Positions 19,059-31,700 are shown, numbered from the stretch's first letter. The stretch: DNA of 64,000 bases from an uncultured Pelagibacteraceae bacterium (GCA_902598425.1 CACKBK010000002.1:45706-109705); one strand, 5' to 3'. Made by a program: numbers and translations. The notes: generated from the sequence alone by a model not told the origin.

Positions 19059-20620
19059 TATTCTAATTCAATCGTACTAGGTGGTTTTGATGTAATGTCA
19101 TAAACTACTCTATTTATCCCTTTAATATTATTTATTATCTTATTTGAAACAATTTGCATAAATTCTTTTTTAAAATAAAAAGTATCTGCTGTCATTCCAT
19201 CCTCTGATGTAATTGCTCTTAGTAAGCACATATATTCATATGTTCTGTTGTCACCCATTACTCCTACAGTTTTAACTGGAAGTAAAGCTGCATAAGCTTG
19301 CCATATTTTATTATATAAACTGTGACCCTTTAATTCTTTAATAAATATATCATCAGCCTCCTTTAAAATATTCACCTTTTCTTTAGTTATTTCCCCTGGC
19401 ATTCTTATGGCCAACCCTGGGCCTGGAAACGGGTGTCTCAAAACAATTTCTTTCGACAATTTAAGCTCTAAACCTAGTTTTCTCACCTCATCTTTAAATA
19501 GTAATCTCAATGGTTCAACCAATTTTAACTTCATTTTTTTTGGTAAGCCTCCTACATTATGATGTGACTTAATTTTTGATGTTTGGCTTCCTGTAACTGA
19601 CTTACTCTCAATTAAATCGGGGTACAGAGTACCTTGTGCTAAATATTTTACATTTTTTATTTTTTTAGCATGCTTTTCAAAAATTTTAATGAATAGGTTG
19701 CCAATTATTTTCCTTTTTTTTTCAGGGTCGAATATTTTTTTTAATCTATTAAGAAAAAGAGTTTTGGCATCAACATAAACAAGATTTATTTTAAATTTTT
19801 TTTTGAAAGTATTTAAAACTTGATGCTCTTCTTTTTTTCTTAGTAAGCCAGTATTTACAAAAATACATATTAGTTGCTTTCCTATTGCCTTGTGGATCAG
19901 TTTTGCAACTACACTACTGTCTACACCACCTGATAAAGCGCATATAACTTTAGATTTTCCTACATTGTCTTTAATTTCTTGAATTAACATTTTTTTTTGA
20001 TTTTTTGAGGACCAATTTTTTTTTATCATACAAATTGAAAAGATGAAGTTTCTCAAAATTGTTTTTCCATTTTCTGTGTGCGTTACCTCAGGGTGAAATT
20101 GTATTCCATAAAGTTTTTTTTTTGGATTTTCTATAATGGAGAATTTTGAGGTCTCAGTTTTTGCAACAACTTTAAATCCTCTTGGCAATTTTGTCACTTC
20201 GTCAGCATGACTCATCCATACATTATTAGATCCTTTTTTATTAAAAAAATTACTGATGAGTTTACTTGGATTTAATTTTTTTAATTTAGCCAATCCAAAC
20301 TCTCTGTGTTTGGCCTTTTTAACACTACCACCTAGCTCTTTCGAGATTATTTGGTGACCAAAACATATTCCTAAAATTGGAACATTTAGTGAGAAAAGTT
20401 TTTTATTAAATCTAACTTTTTTTGATTGATAAACATTTAATGGTCCACCTGATAAAATAATTCCCTTTATTTGTTTTTTTTCTAATTTTAGATTTAATTT
20501 TTTATGGCTAATAATTTCAGAGTAAACACCTAACTCCCTTACTCTTCTTGCTATAAGCTGGGTAAATTGGGAACCAAAATCAATAATTAAAATTTTATTT
20601 AAATTATTGTTTGGTATCAT
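19058..20620 (-). CDS. guaA: GMP synthase (glutamine-hydrolysing)
   Basis: [60 protein letters not shown]. Confidence 0.95.
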   Translation of the reverse strand: MIPNNNLNKILIIDFGSQFTQLIARRVRELGVYSEIISHKKLNLKLEKKQIKGIILSGGPLNVYQSKKVRFNKKLFSLNVPILGICFGHQIISKELGGSVKKAKHREFGLAKLKKLNPSKLISNFFNKKGSNNVWMSHADEVTKLPRGFKVVAKTETSKFSIIENPKKKLYGIQFHPEVTHTENGKTILRNFIFSICMIKKNWSSKNQKKMLIQEIKDNVGKSKVICALSGGVDSSVVAKLIHKAIGKQLICIFVNTGLLRKKEEHQVLNTFKKKFKINLVYVDAKTLFLNRLKKIFDPEKKRKIIGNLFIKIFEKHAKKIKNVKYLAQGTLYPDLIESKSVTGSQTSKIKSHHNVGGLPKKMKLKLVEPLRLLFKDEVRKLGLELKLSKEIVLRHPFPGPGLAIRMPGEITKEKVNILKEADDIFIKELKGHSLYNKIWQAYAALLPVKTVGVMGDNRTYEYMCLLRAITSEDGMTADTFYFKKEFMQIVSNKIINNIKGINRVVYDITSKPPSTIELE

Positions 20621-21059
20621 TTTGTGGTTCTATATCTTTTAAAGACTCTTCTATATTTTTTTTTTCTTTACAAAGATTAGTACATATCATGGAGAAACTA
20701 TCTTTTAACTCCTTTACTCTATTATAATTTGATTTTTTAAGTTCATATTTAATTAAAATAAACATTGCTTCCTCGTTATTGGGTTCAAGAAGAAGTGTTG
20801 TATTTATATTTTTAATTTGCTCTCCCTCATTTTCCTCATTTTCAAAGATTTTAGCTAAATATAAATATGACTTTGCATCCTTCGGATTAAAAACGATATT
20901 TCTTTGAAATAAAAATTTTGACTCCTCATAATTTTTTTCCTCGTATTTTTTTTTTGCTTCATCAAAAAAATTTTGGGCATTTGAGGAATTAGCAAATAAA
21001 ATGATACTAATAAAAATAATGTATAAAAATTTAATACTTTTCATCTTTTTTAATTTCAT
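20604..21059 (-). CDS. secreted TPR-repeat protein between guaB and guaA
   Basis: Signal-peptide-like start, TPR-like segment; overlaps both guaB and guaA ORFs. Confidence 0.7.
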   Translation of the reverse strand: MKLKKMKSIKFLYIIFISIILFANSSNAQNFFDEAKKKYEEKNYEESKFLFQRNIVFNPKDAKSYLYLAKIFENEENEGEQIKNINTTLLLEPNNEEAMFILIKYELKKSNYNRVKELKDSFSMICTNLCKEKKNIEESLKDIEPQNDTKQ

Positions 21060-22107
21060 CTATGTTATGCACCATACTCTCGTAAAAACCAGCTTTTGTA
21101 ATCTTAACAAATTTTGGTTTTTTTCTTAAATAAATAATTTTTCTTGATCCAAGATATCCCATCGAAGACTTAAGACCACCTATAAGTTTAAAAATAATTT
21201 TTTCAACTGAGCCTTTGTATTTCACATATCCCTCTACTCCCTCGGGAACATATTTGGATTTATCTTTTTGTTTTTTTTGAAAATATCTGTCTGCCGATCC
21301 TTTGTTCATCGCGCCTATTGACCCCATTCCTCTGAAATTTTTGAATAGTTTACCATTTTTTTTTACTATTTTTCCTGGAGACTCGTCTGTTCCAGCAAAT
21401 AGAGAGCCTATCATAACCGCATCGGCTCCTGCTGACAAAGCTTTTGCTATGTCGCCTGAAAATTTAATTCCTCCATCTGCAATAATTTTTATATTTTTAT
21501 TTTTTAAACCTTTTTTTACATCTAAAATCGCACTCAGTTGAGGCACTCCAATGCCTGCAACCAATCTTGTTGTACAAATTGAACCAGGTCCAATTCCTAC
21601 TTTTATAATATCAACACCTAATTTTGCTAAAAAATTTGCTGCGTTTGCAGTCGCAATATTTCCTGCGCATAGTAAAGTATTCTTATTTTTAATTTTTTTA
21701 ATTTTTTTTATTATGTCTGCTACTTTTTTAGTATGACCATGTGCAGTATCTACTACTATTAAATTTACTTTTTCATTTATTATAGCTTTGGCCCTTTCGA
21801 ATTCTAGTGAACCAGCTCCGACCGCTGCACCAACTAAAAGATTTTGTTTTTTAACTTTTTTAATCTCTAATATCTGTTTTTTTATATCTAGGTTTCTGTG
21901 TATTACTCCAATACCTCCAGCTTTAGCAATTGCTATCGCCATTTTAGATTCTGTGACTGTGTCCATCGCAGACGATATAAGAGGAATTTTAAGTTTAAAT
22001 TTTTTTGATAAAAATGTTGTGGTATTCACCTCAGAGGGTAATATTTCAGAATAATTTGGTGCAAGTGTTACGTCGTCAAATGTAAGTGCTTCTTTTATAG
22101 GACCCAT
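21031..22107 (-). CDS. guaB: IMP dehydrogenase, apparently lacking CBS domains
   Basis: [48 protein letters not shown], catalytic [36 protein letters not shown]; 358 aa, [18 protein letters not shown] runs directly into LLVGAAVG. Confidence 0.95.
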   Translation of the reverse strand: MGPIKEALTFDDVTLAPNYSEILPSEVNTTTFLSKKFKLKIPLISSAMDTVTESKMAIAIAKAGGIGVIHRNLDIKKQILEIKKVKKQNLLVGAAVGAGSLEFERAKAIINEKVNLIVVDTAHGHTKKVADIIKKIKKIKNKNTLLCAGNIATANAANFLAKLGVDIIKVGIGPGSICTTRLVAGIGVPQLSAILDVKKGLKNKNIKIIADGGIKFSGDIAKALSAGADAVMIGSLFAGTDESPGKIVKKNGKLFKNFRGMGSIGAMNKGSADRYFQKKQKDKSKYVPEGVEGYVKYKGSVEKIIFKLIGGLKSSMGYLGSRKIIYLRKKPKFVKITKAGFYESMVHNIDEIKKDEKY

Positions 22108-22144
22108 AATCTTATATATATGATTCTTTTAAAATATAAAGGGT

Positions 22145-22756
22145 CTATCTTAAAAATTTACAAATTATAAAGCTTTCTTTCGAATCTTTTCTACTTGATA
22201 AAGGCTTAAAAATATTAACTTCTCTAAATTTTTTTTTTGCGTCTGCGACAATTTCATTAAAACTTGATCCCATAAAAATTTTTGAAACAAATTTACCTTT
22301 TTTGTCTAACATTTCGAAGGCAAACTCCATAGCCTCAATACATAATTCTCCAGTGACAATAGCGTCTAAATTTTTATTTCCTGTGGTGTTTACTGCCATA
22401 TCGGAAATAACGACATCTACTTTTTTGTTGAAAAAGTTTTTAATTTTTTCTTTATTTTCTGATTTTGTAAAATCTCCGACTATTTTATTAACCTTATCAA
22501 TATGCTCAAAATCTAATAAATCAATTGCTAAGACTAGACTTTTTTTATATTGCCTTATGATGTATTGAGACCAACTTCCTGGAGCAGCACCAAGGTCAAT
22601 TATTGAAGTTGTATTTTTAAATATTTTAAATTTTTCGTCTATTTCTTTTAATTTGTAAATAGCTCTTGATCTATAACCCTCAATTTTAGACTGTCTTACA
22701 AAGATATCCCTCTTCTGTCTAATAATCCAATTTTTTGAGATTTTATTCTTTTTCAA
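22145..22756 (-). CDS. rlmE: 23S rRNA (uridine-2'-O-)-methyltransferase RlmE/FtsJ
   Basis: RSRAIYKLKEIDEKFKIF, DLGAAPGSWSQYI, DVVISDMAVNTTG. Confidence 0.9.
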   Translation of the reverse strand: MKKNKISKNWIIRQKRDIFVRQSKIEGYRSRAIYKLKEIDEKFKIFKNTTSIIDLGAAPGSWSQYIIRQYKKSLVLAIDLLDFEHIDKVNKIVGDFTKSENKEKIKNFFNKKVDVVISDMAVNTTGNKNLDAIVTGELCIEAMEFAFEMLDKKGKFVSKIFMGSSFNEIVADAKKKFREVNIFKPLSSRKDSKESFIICKFLR

Positions 22757-23668
22757 TTAAAGGCCAAACCGCAAACTTTTATTTATAATATTATTTTCTA
22801 GCGTTTTAATTTCAATTTTAATGCTTTTGTCAATTCTCATATCTTTATTATCTCTCCAAATTCCAGCTGCAAGATGCATTATTCCAATTTTGTTATTAGG
22901 TAAATAAGGTTCTACAAATGTATTATTGTGGTTATCATATTTTGGTAACAAATTACTTGCTATCCAATTACAATATAAAGGCAAAAATTCTGTATTTACA
23001 TTATCAATATATACACTCATATTAATCGCAAGCCCCTCGGAACCAAATATATTTCCAGATTTTAGAGTTTTCTTTAAATTATTTTGCCAAATACTCCAAC
23101 AATTTGAATTTTTTTCTAAAGAAAAAACTCCAATATTTATATGAGGTGCAAATGCCAACTTTCTTGCTTTATCGATACCAATTTTTGAGCTAATTGCATG
23201 TTTAAAGTTTTGAGATTTTATAATCGCTAATTTTCCAAGTAACCAACTGACTTTTGACATAATTTTATAACCAGGGCCCATTGTTTGAGTAATTCCTAAT
23301 TTTCCATCATCACAAGCCCTAAAATATAGTTCAATTGTTGACCAGTCATTTACCCAGGCATCACAATCAATCCAGAGATATTTTTCGTAATTAGGAAAAT
23401 AGTTTGTTAAAAATGCTCTCGATACTTGACTCTTCAGCCACTCCTTACCCTTAATTTTATATTGTGATACTTCAATATCCCATTCTGCTTTTTTAATCTC
23501 ATCAACCTTAGAGGTTAATATTTTAAGCTGGTCTTCATTAAGGCCGGCATCTAAAACACAAAACGCAACCTTCTCACTTTCTTTGAAACGTTTTATAGAA
23601 TCTATTAATTCATTTAATAAATCAAAATATTTTGAATCGGCTAATGAAATTATTACATTTTTTTTCAT
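22757..23668 (-). CDS. glycosyltransferase-like protein
   Basis: YEKYLWIDCDAWVNDW resembles a GT8-type DxD context; 303 aa. Confidence 0.6.
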   Translation of the reverse strand: MKKNVIISLADSKYFDLLNELIDSIKRFKESEKVAFCVLDAGLNEDQLKILTSKVDEIKKAEWDIEVSQYKIKGKEWLKSQVSRAFLTNYFPNYEKYLWIDCDAWVNDWSTIELYFRACDDGKLGITQTMGPGYKIMSKVSWLLGKLAIIKSQNFKHAISSKIGIDKARKLAFAPHINIGVFSLEKNSNCWSIWQNNLKKTLKSGNIFGSEGLAINMSVYIDNVNTEFLPLYCNWIASNLLPKYDNHNNTFVEPYLPNNKIGIMHLAAGIWRDNKDMRIDKSIKIEIKTLENNIINKSLRFGL

Positions 23669-24468
23669 TATAAAACATCTTCTAGTTCATCGTCCTCATT
23701 ACCAGATGTTATAGAATATTTTTTTTTAAGTTTTACATAGTGATAAATACTTATTGGAATCGATAGTATGTATACCATGCAACTAATTACTATTACTTCA
23801 AAAGTGAATACTAATAATAAACCAAATAATAAAACAATACCAAAAAGTAAAAATACAGTTGTGCTTCTTGGCACAACAATCTTTTTCATTGAGTAAGTAG
23901 GAACTTTACTGATCAATAAAATAGAAACTAAAATAAATATATATGGAGTTAAAATTTCAAAATTGATACTAAATAAGTTTACCCCGCTTAAATCCAAAAC
24001 TAATGGCGTCAATACTAATATACCTCCAGCAGGCGATGGTACTCCTTGAAAAAAATTATCTTTCCAAGATACGTCTCCTCCAGAACTTATATTAAATCTA
24101 GCTAATCTCAGTGCAACGCATACAACATAAATTAAAGACAACAACCATCCAATTTTTCCAAGTGTATTAAGTGTCCAGAAGTACATAATAAAAGCAGGGG
24201 CTACTCCAAAACTAATTACATCTGTAAGAGAGTCTAATTCCTTTCCAACTTTTGAAGTACCTCTTATAAGTCTTGCAATTCTTCCATCAAGGCCATCTAT
24301 GATTGCTGCAAATAAAATTGCGATTATTGCTATTTCATATCTTTGATTTAGTGCAAAATTTATTGAACTTAAACCTACACAAACTCCAATCAACGTTAGA
24401 GTATTTGGCAGTATCATTCTTGCTTGTGTATCTGTTACTAGTTTAAATTTTTTCTTTGGTTCGTTCAT
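23668..24468 (-). CDS. pssA: CDP-diacylglycerol-serine O-phosphatidyltransferase
   Basis: CDP-alcohol phosphotransferase motif DGLDGRIARLIRGTSKVGKELDSLTDVISFG. Confidence 0.92.
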   Translation of the reverse strand: MNEPKKKFKLVTDTQARMILPNTLTLIGVCVGLSSINFALNQRYEIAIIAILFAAIIDGLDGRIARLIRGTSKVGKELDSLTDVISFGVAPAFIMYFWTLNTLGKIGWLLSLIYVVCVALRLARFNISSGGDVSWKDNFFQGVPSPAGGILVLTPLVLDLSGVNLFSINFEILTPYIFILVSILLISKVPTYSMKKIVVPRSTTVFLLFGIVLLFGLLLVFTFEVIVISCMVYILSIPISIYHYVKLKKKYSITSGNEDDELEDVL

Positions 24469-24469
24469 A

Positions 24470-25120
24470 TTATACTTTTCTTGCTATTAATGTTTCACCT
24501 GCTACTGCCCTTTGTTCTAATTTAACCAGTGGTTTATAATTTTCAAAATAAAGATCTGCTCTACTTCCAAATCTAATCATTCCTATTCTATCACCTTGGT
24601 TTAAATCATCATTTTCTAGAGTTTCACATACTATTCTTCTTGCAATAAGACCTGCTATTTGAACAACTATTACATCTTCACCATTTTTGGTGGTAATTTT
24701 ATAATAATTTCTTTCATTATCCTCACTTGCTTTATCAAGCGAAGCATTTACAAACTTGCCTGGTTTGTAAAGAATCTGTGAAACTTTTCCTGCACATGGT
24801 GTTCGATTGACATGGCAATCAAATACATTCATAAAAATACTTACCTTTGTAAATTTCTTTTCACTTAAATTAAGTTCTTTTGGACCAGTTGACTCCTCAA
24901 CTTTAATAATTAACCCATCTGCAGGACTAACTAAATAATTATCATCATTAATTGATATTCTTTCCGGATCTCTGAAAAAATAGTAACACCAAACTGTTAA
25001 AACTAAACCTATTAAACCAAGTAATGTACTCAGCAGATATAAAATTATAGTAATAAAACCAAATATTACTAAAAACTTATAACCTTCGCTGTGAATTTTA
25101 GGAAATACTTTGTCTATCAT
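24470..25120 (-). CDS. psd: phosphatidylserine decarboxylase
   Basis: YFFRDPER, VSPADGLI, FMNVFDCHVNRTP, C-terminal IRFGSRADLYF. Confidence 0.92.
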   Translation of the reverse strand: MIDKVFPKIHSEGYKFLVIFGFITIILYLLSTLLGLIGLVLTVWCYYFFRDPERISINDDNYLVSPADGLIIKVEESTGPKELNLSEKKFTKVSIFMNVFDCHVNRTPCAGKVSQILYKPGKFVNASLDKASEDNERNYYKITTKNGEDVIVVQIAGLIARRIVCETLENDDLNQGDRIGMIRFGSRADLYFENYKPLVKLEQRAVAGETLIARKV

Positions 25121-25194
25121 AATCGCTAATTGATAATTTTTAATTAATATGTATATAAACTGTTTAAATTCAATTATTAAGATAGCAACAAAAA

Positions 25195-26409
25195 ATGAGC
25201 AAAATTAAGGTAAAAAACCCAATTGTCGAGTTAGATGGTGATGAAATGACCAGAATTATATGGGATTTCATTAAAAAAAAACTAATTTTACCTTATTTAG
25301 ACTTAGGAATTGAATATTACGATTTAGGAATGAAAAGTAGAGATAACTCCAATGATCAAATTACAATTGATTGTGCGAATGCAATAAAAAAAAATGGGGT
25401 AGGTATAAAATGTGCAACAATTACTCCTGACGAAGCTAGAGTAAAAGAATTTAACTTAAAAAAAATGTGGCGATCTCCAAATGGTACAATAAGAAATATT
25501 ATTGGTGGAACTGTTTTCAGGGAGCCAATAATTTGTAAAAATATTCCAAAACTTGTGCCATCCTGGACCGATCCTGTTATTATAGGTCGTCATGCATTTG
25601 GAGATCAATATAGAGCTACAGATTTTCAAGTTCCTGGTAAAGGTAAGTTAGAAATTAAATGGACATCAGAAAATGGTAAAGATGAGAAGAAGTATGAAGT
25701 CTTCAATTTTCCTGGTCCTGGTGTTGCTTTATCGATGTATAATCTTGACAGATCAATAGAGGATTTTGCCAGGTCCTGTTTCAACTACGGCCTAATTAAA
25801 AAATGGCCTGTTTATCTTTCTACAAAAAATACAATTTTAAAAACCTATGACGGAAGATTTAAAGATATTTTTCAAAAAGTTTTTAATGAAGAATTCAAAA
25901 AAGATTTTGATAAAAATAATATTACATATGAACATAGATTAATTGATGATATGGTTGCATGTGCTATGAAGTGGAGTGGAAAATATATTTGGGCTTGTAA
26001 AAATTATGATGGAGACGTTCAATCGGATACAGTTGCTCAGGGATATGGGTCTTTAGGATTAATGACAAGCGTATTGCTTGCTCCAGATGGAAAAACTATG
26101 GAAGCAGAGGCAGCCCATGGAACTGTGACTAGACATTATAGAATGCATCAAGAAGGTAAGGAAACCTCAACAAATCCAATTGCATCAATATTTGCCTGGA
26201 CTAGAGGGTTAGCACATAGAGGTAAATTAGATGATAACCAAGACTTAATTAAATTTTCAAACACATTAGAACAAATTTGTGTTGGCTGTGTGGAAACTGG
26301 ATCAATGACAAAAGACTTAGCAATATTAGTGGGGTCAACACAAAAATATTTGACTACTAATCAATTTTTAGATGAAATTGACGGAAATTTAAAAAAGAAA
26401 CTAAATTAA
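25195..26409 (+). CDS. icd: NADP-dependent isocitrate dehydrogenase
   Basis: [47 protein letters not shown]. Confidence 0.94.
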   Translation: MSKIKVKNPIVELDGDEMTRIIWDFIKKKLILPYLDLGIEYYDLGMKSRDNSNDQITIDCANAIKKNGVGIKCATITPDEARVKEFNLKKMWRSPNGTIRNIIGGTVFREPIICKNIPKLVPSWTDPVIIGRHAFGDQYRATDFQVPGKGKLEIKWTSENGKDEKKYEVFNFPGPGVALSMYNLDRSIEDFARSCFNYGLIKKWPVYLSTKNTILKTYDGRFKDIFQKVFNEEFKKDFDKNNITYEHRLIDDMVACAMKWSGKYIWACKNYDGDVQSDTVAQGYGSLGLMTSVLLAPDGKTMEAEAAHGTVTRHYRMHQEGKETSTNPIASIFAWTRGLAHRGKLDDNQDLIKFSNTLEQICVGCVETGSMTKDLAILVGSTQKYLTTNQFLDEIDGNLKKKLN

Positions 26410-29067
26410 TTTTTTAAGACTTTCTATAGCATCCTCAATTTTGTCTATATGCTGTCCACCTGCCTGAGCAAAGTCTTTACGACCTCCTCCTCCTTTTCCT
26501 CCTAAAATTTCAGAACCAACTTTTGCAAATTTAACTGCATCAAAGTTTTCTGTAAGTTTTTCAGTAATACCTACCGCAAGACCGACTTTTTCATCTTTGC
26601 TGGCAAAAACAATTATAATTCCTTCTTTAAGTTCTTTCTTTCCGTTATCTACTAATTTTCTTAATTCTTTGGGTGATAAATCAAAAATTTTTTGAAATCT
26701 TACTTTAATATTATTTATTTTTTCATCTTTAATTATGTTCTTATTCTTATCAGATAAAATTGATTTAACACTTAGCTGATCTAATTGCTTTGACAAATCT
26801 TTAATTAACTGTTTTTTGTCGTCTACATTTTTTATTGGTTTTCCACCTAATGAAATAATTTCTTTAGATATTTCATCAATTATCTGATCGTTTTTTTGTT
26901 CTGATATACCTATTTGCTTTTCTTTATTTGTAAGAAATTTCTCTAATTGTTTATCTCTCAAAGCCTCTACCCTTCTTACACCAGAGGCGATCGCTGACTG
27001 ACTTATAATTTTAAATTTGCCTACATCACCAGTATTTCTTACATGTGTCCCACCACATAATTCAGTAGAAAAGTACTTATTTCCCTCATCACCCATAAAT
27101 ACTACTCTAACCTCATCACCATATTTCTCACCAAAAAGAGCTAAAGCACCATGCTCAATCCCTTCTTTTGGAGTCATTATTCTTGTTATAACCTCAGATT
27201 TTTTCTGAACCACTTCATTTACAGAATTATCAATTTTTTCAAGTTCATCTGAGGATATTGGCTTCATATGGCTGAAATCAAATCTCAGTCTATCTGGTGC
27301 TACTAATGAACCTTTTTGAGTAACATGTGTTCCAAGAATTCTTCTTAAGGACTCGTGTAGTAAATGTGTTGCTGAGTGGTACGCTCTAACATTATTTCTT
27401 TTTTCGACATCAATTTTAAGTTCAACATTTTCATTTTTTTTTAAATTTCCATTTCTCATTTTTCCATAATGAACAAAAAGATTTCCTAATTTTTTTTGTA
27501 CATCATTCACTTCAAAAATATTTTCACCTGATTTAATTGTTCCACTATCGCCTACTTGTCCTCCTGACTCACCATAAAATGGAGTTTGATTTAAAATAAT
27601 TATACCTTCATCACCATCGCTTAACTTTTCTACTTCTTTATTATTTTTCACAATTTTCTGAATAACTGCTTCAGCATGTTCGTATTCATAACCTAAAAAT
27701 TCGGTCGGTCCTACTTTGTCTTTTATTCCAAACCAGATTTCATCTACCGAGCTATCTCCAGATCCTTTCCAATTCTTTTTTGCAAGTTCCTTACTTTTTA
27801 TCATTAAATCTTCAAATTTCTTGTGGTCTAAAGTTAAAGATTTATTTTTTAAAATATCTTCAGTTAGATCTAAAGGAAATCCATATGTATCATAAAGTTT
27901 AAAAGCAACTTCCCCAGATAATTTTTTATCAACCTTGTTAATTTCATCATCTAATATTTTCATTCCTCGATCTAAAAGCACTAAAAATTTTTCCTCCTCC
28001 ATTCTTAAAGTCTCTTTAATAAGTGACTCAGCTCTCATTAGTTCTGGATAATTTCCAGACATTTCATTCATTAGCGTTTTAAAAATATTAAAAAAAACTG
28101 GTTCTTTGGATCCAAGTAAATGGCAATGTCTCATACCTCTTCTCATTATTCTTCTTAAAACATAACCTCTACCCTCGTTAGATGGTAAAACCCCCTCAGC
28201 TAATAAAAAAGAGCTTGCTCTTAAATGATCCGCTATTACTCTAAAACTAGATAAATTTGTTTCACTTGGTTTAATCTTAATCGTTTCAGAAATTGAGTTT
28301 ATAAGTTTTATAAAATGATCTGTTTTATAATTATCGTGTGTACCTTGAAGAAGTGCAGCAATCCTTTCAAGTCCCATGCCAGTATCAACAGAAGGTTTCG
28401 GTAAATCAATTCTTTTTTCTTTTGAAACCTGTTCATATTGCATGAAAACTAGGTTCCAAATTTCAATGTATCTGTCGCCATCCTGATTTTTTGTTCCGGG
28501 CAAACCTCCTTTTAAATGGTCACCATGATCATAAAATATTTCTGAGCAAGGTCCACAAGGACCTGTTTCTCCCATTGACCAAAAATTGTCTGAAGTTGGA
28601 ATTCTAATTATTCTATTGTCATTAAAGCCTGTGATTTTTTTCCACAAATTAAAAGCCTCATCATCTTCACTAAAGATAGTAAAATAAAGTCGGTTTTTAT
28701 CTAGTCCAAAATCTTTTGTGATTAAATCCCAAGCGTAAAATATTGCTTTTTCTTTAAAGTAATCACCAAATGAAAAATTGCCTAACATTTCAAAAAAAGT
28801 GTGGTGTCTTGGAGTATAGCCAACATTTTCTAGATCATTATGCTTACCTCCTGCCCTTACACATTTTTGAGAAGTAGTTGCTCTTTTGTAATCCCTTTTT
28901 TCTAATCCAGTAAATACGTTTTTAAACTGCACCATGCCTGAGTTGGCAAACATTAATGTAGGATCATTATTTGGAACTAAGTTGCTTGACTCTACTATTT
29001 TGTGATCATTTTTTTCAAAATATTTTAGAAATGTAGATCTTATTTCATTTAGTGATTTGTCTGCCAT
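26401..29067 (-). CDS. alaS: alanyl-tRNA synthetase
   Basis: [75 protein letters not shown]. Confidence 0.96.
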   Translation of the reverse strand: MADKSLNEIRSTFLKYFEKNDHKIVESSNLVPNNDPTLMFANSGMVQFKNVFTGLEKRDYKRATTSQKCVRAGGKHNDLENVGYTPRHHTFFEMLGNFSFGDYFKEKAIFYAWDLITKDFGLDKNRLYFTIFSEDDEAFNLWKKITGFNDNRIIRIPTSDNFWSMGETGPCGPCSEIFYDHGDHLKGGLPGTKNQDGDRYIEIWNLVFMQYEQVSKEKRIDLPKPSVDTGMGLERIAALLQGTHDNYKTDHFIKLINSISETIKIKPSETNLSSFRVIADHLRASSFLLAEGVLPSNEGRGYVLRRIMRRGMRHCHLLGSKEPVFFNIFKTLMNEMSGNYPELMRAESLIKETLRMEEEKFLVLLDRGMKILDDEINKVDKKLSGEVAFKLYDTYGFPLDLTEDILKNKSLTLDHKKFEDLMIKSKELAKKNWKGSGDSSVDEIWFGIKDKVGPTEFLGYEYEHAEAVIQKIVKNNKEVEKLSDGDEGIIILNQTPFYGESGGQVGDSGTIKSGENIFEVNDVQKKLGNLFVHYGKMRNGNLKKNENVELKIDVEKRNNVRAYHSATHLLHESLRRILGTHVTQKGSLVAPDRLRFDFSHMKPISSDELEKIDNSVNEVVQKKSEVITRIMTPKEGIEHGALALFGEKYGDEVRVVFMGDEGNKYFSTELCGGTHVRNTGDVGKFKIISQSAIASGVRRVEALRDKQLEKFLTNKEKQIGISEQKNDQIIDEISKEIISLGGKPIKNVDDKKQLIKDLSKQLDQLSVKSILSDKNKNIIKDEKINNIKVRFQKIFDLSPKELRKLVDNGKKELKEGIIIVFASKDEKVGLAVGITEKLTENFDAVKFAKVGSEILGGKGGGGRKDFAQAGGQHIDKIEDAIESLKKLI

Positions 29068-29113
29068 ATTTTTAAAATACAGCTTTTTTGTTTGTTGTCT
29101 AGGTTCTGAAGGG

Positions 29114-29142
29114 AAAAAAGGCGCTTATTTAAGCGCCTTTTT
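29114..29142 (-). terminator. intrinsic terminator of recA
   Basis: aaaaaggcgctta-tt-taagcgccttttt (13-bp arms), T-rich 3' end on the minus strand, just after recA stop. Confidence 0.85.
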
Positions 29143-29161
29143 AGATAACTAAAAGTTATTG

Positions 29162-30307
29162 CTAATTCTTTTTAGATGGTGTTTCTTCTGTTTTTTCTTC
29201 TGCTTTCACCTTCTCTTGATCAATTGGATTTCCTTCAATCTTTTTGGAAATAAGACCAGCTTTCTCTCTTATTGCCATTTCTATCTCAGCTGCGGCTTTA
29301 GGATTTTGTTCAAGATAAAGTTTTGCATTTTCTTTTCCTTGTCCAATCTTCTCACCTTTGTAAGCATACCATGCTCCAGATTTCTCAACTATGTCTGCTT
29401 TTGCACCAAGGTCTATTAATTCTCCTGTTTTGCTAATTCCCTTGCCATACATAAGATCAAATTCAACCACTTTAAATGGCGGAGCAACCTTATTTTTAAC
29501 TACTTTAACCCTAGTAGAATTTCCGATAATTTGCTCTTTATCTTTGATTGCCCCAATTCTTCTAATATCCATTCTTACAGATGAATAAAATTTTAAGGAA
29601 TTTCCTCCTGAAGTAGTTTCTGGGCTACCAAACATAACACCAATTTTCATTCTAATTTGGTTAATAAATATAACCATGGTATTAGTTCTAGAAATTGAAC
29701 CTGTTAATTTTCTTAACGCTTGAGACATTAATCTTGCTTGTAGACCAACGTGATGATCTCCCATGTCTCCTTCAATTTCAGCTCTTGGAGTTAATGCTGC
29801 AACAGAGTCCACAACAAGAACCGACATTGAGCCTGATTTAATTAATGTATCAGTAATTTCTAATGCTTGTTCACCAGTATCCGGTTGAGAAATTAATAGT
29901 TCTTCCGTATTTACACCTAATTTTTTAGCATAAACCGGATCTAATGCATGTTCTGCATCTACAAAACCACAAATTCCACCTGCTTTTTGTGCTTCAGCTA
30001 CTACTTGGAGTGCAAGTGTAGTTTTTCCAGAAGATTCTGGTCCATAAATTTCAATAATTCTTCCTTTTGGTAGTCCACCTATTCCTAAAGCTAAATCAAG
30101 ACTTAATGAACCTGTTGAAATCGACTCAACATCCATTGCTTTTTGCTGTCCAAGCTTCATTACAGAGCCTTTTCCAAAATTATCTGTAATTTGGCTGATA
30201 GCAGCGTCTAGTGCTTTATTTTTTTCTTTATTTTCCAAATCTCTGTCTTTTGCGGATTTAACCACTTTTAAGTTATTTTTTGTCATTTTTGCCTCTTTTT
30301 TTTTCAT
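29162..30307 (-). CDS. recA: recombinase RecA
   Basis: [73 protein letters not shown]. Confidence 0.97.
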   Translation of the reverse strand: MKKKEAKMTKNNLKVVKSAKDRDLENKEKNKALDAAISQITDNFGKGSVMKLGQQKAMDVESISTGSLSLDLALGIGGLPKGRIIEIYGPESSGKTTLALQVVAEAQKAGGICGFVDAEHALDPVYAKKLGVNTEELLISQPDTGEQALEITDTLIKSGSMSVLVVDSVAALTPRAEIEGDMGDHHVGLQARLMSQALRKLTGSISRTNTMVIFINQIRMKIGVMFGSPETTSGGNSLKFYSSVRMDIRRIGAIKDKEQIIGNSTRVKVVKNKVAPPFKVVEFDLMYGKGISKTGELIDLGAKADIVEKSGAWYAYKGEKIGQGKENAKLYLEQNPKAAAEIEMAIREKAGLISKKIEGNPIDQEKVKAEEKTEETPSKKN

Positions 30308-30336
30308 TTTTTAACAATCGAATCATGTTATTAAAT

Positions 30337-30351
30337 GTACACATTTTGTTC
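30337..30351 (-). promoter_or_regulatory. putative SOS (LexA) box upstream of recA
   Basis: gtacacattttgttc = GTAC-N7-GTTC, one mismatch to GTTC-N7-GTTC; 12/15 identical to the umuD box in the same orientation. Confidence 0.5.
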
Positions 30352-30404
30352 TCATTGGCAAGAAATTAATTTTCTCAAAGATTATTAAGGAAAATAGCCT
30401 TTAA

Positions 30405-31700
30405 TTAATTAAAAGTTAAATAACGAGCATTTAAAAGCCCAACAGATTTAAGAAGTTGAAATTGTGAGAGAAGGTAATCTCTTTCAGATTTTGCAAGACT
30501 AACTTTTGCATCTAGCAATATTGAGTTAGATTGAAGTACATCTAATGTTGATCTACCTTGTCCACTTTCATATTCTGCAGTTATTCCCTCGTTTGCAATC
30601 TCTGCTGCCTTTACTTGAAGTTTCACTGCTTCTAGTACACTTTTTGATGACTGAAGATTTGACCAAGCACTTGCTACATTCGAATCATTCAATTTTACAG
30701 CATTTTCATAAAGAAGTTGTTTTCTATTTCTTAAATTTTTGGATTTTGATAAACTTGCATAATACTTGCCTCCTGAAAAAATAGGCCATGTAATAGTTGC
30801 TTCTAAGGTTTCTTTATCTTGTTGATCATAAGTTGAACTCAAATCATCGGTTTCTTTCGTCTCAAAGGACAATGATGCAGAGGGTGATAAATCAGATTGT
30901 GCTATTTGAACATCTTTCTTTGATTGCTCAAATTCTAATTTTGAAATTATTAAATTTGGGTTTGAGTTCTTTGACAAATTTATTGATTTTTCTAGTGATG
31001 TCGGAATTTTCAAATTCATAGTAATATCCTTTTCCAGTTGAAAAGTATCACTTATAGGGCCAATTATAGTCTCATAATTAAGTTTGGCAGTTACAACATC
31101 GTTTTTTGCTTGAATAAATTTAGCTTCAGCTTCTGCTAAAGAGGATTCTGATTGTGCCAAATCAGCTAATGTTACTTGTCCTCTATCAAGGCGTACCTGA
31201 TCCATCTCGACTTGTCTCTCAATTAAATTTAAATTTTGTTGATAAATTGAATACTTTTCATTAGCAAATATTGCCCCCGAGAATGCATCAACAGCTTTAA
31301 GCAAAGTATTTTGCTCTACTTGTAAAAGTTTTGCATCAGCTACTGCTAAGCCAATTTTATTTTTTTCATAATCTGCAACTCCCCCAAAACCTTGAAAAAT
31401 TTTTTGCTCAATTTTGACTGATTTAGTCTCTGGATTAACATCATTAATTGTTGCGTTACTACCGTCTTGATTAGTTAGTTTTGAAGTATCTTGACTGCTT
31501 TTAGTTCCAGACAGTGTTACGGATGGTAAAAATTCACTTTTAGAAATATTTAAATCTTGCTTTGATGCTTTAATATTTTCTCTTTCAGCATTCAATTCAG
31601 GATTTTTTTTATATGCTAATGATAAAGCATCAGATAAACTGATTGCATATGAATTCGATAAATTAAAAAATATAAATAAAGTTAAAATTATTTTTTTCAT
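30405..31700 (-). CDS. tolC: TolC-family outer membrane efflux protein
   Basis: Signal peptide, SLSDALSLAYKKNPELNAERENIKA and repeated TolC half-domain pattern. Confidence 0.87.
   Translation of the reverse strand: MKKIILTLFIFFNLSNSYAISLSDALSLAYKKNPELNAERENIKASKQDLNISKSEFLPSVTLSGTKSSQDTSKLTNQDGSNATINDVNPETKSVKIEQKIFQGFGGVADYEKNKIGLAVADAKLLQVEQNTLLKAVDAFSGAIFANEKYSIYQQNLNLIERQVEMDQVRLDRGQVTLADLAQSESSLAEAEAKFIQAKNDVVTAKLNYETIIGPISDTFQLEKDITMNLKIPTSLEKSINLSKNSNPNLIISKLEFEQSKKDVQIAQSDLSPSASLSFETKETDDLSSTYDQQDKETLEATITWPIFSGGKYYASLSKSKNLRNRKQLLYENAVKLNDSNVASAWSNLQSSKSVLEAVKLQVKAAEIANEGITAEYESGQGRSTLDVLQSNSILLDAKVSLAKSERDYLLSQFQLLKSVGLLNARYLTFN

Noticed and set aside
21302-22054. Three plus-strand ORFs antisense to guaB
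   Set aside because: Shadow frames; guaB motifs on the other strand are unambiguous.
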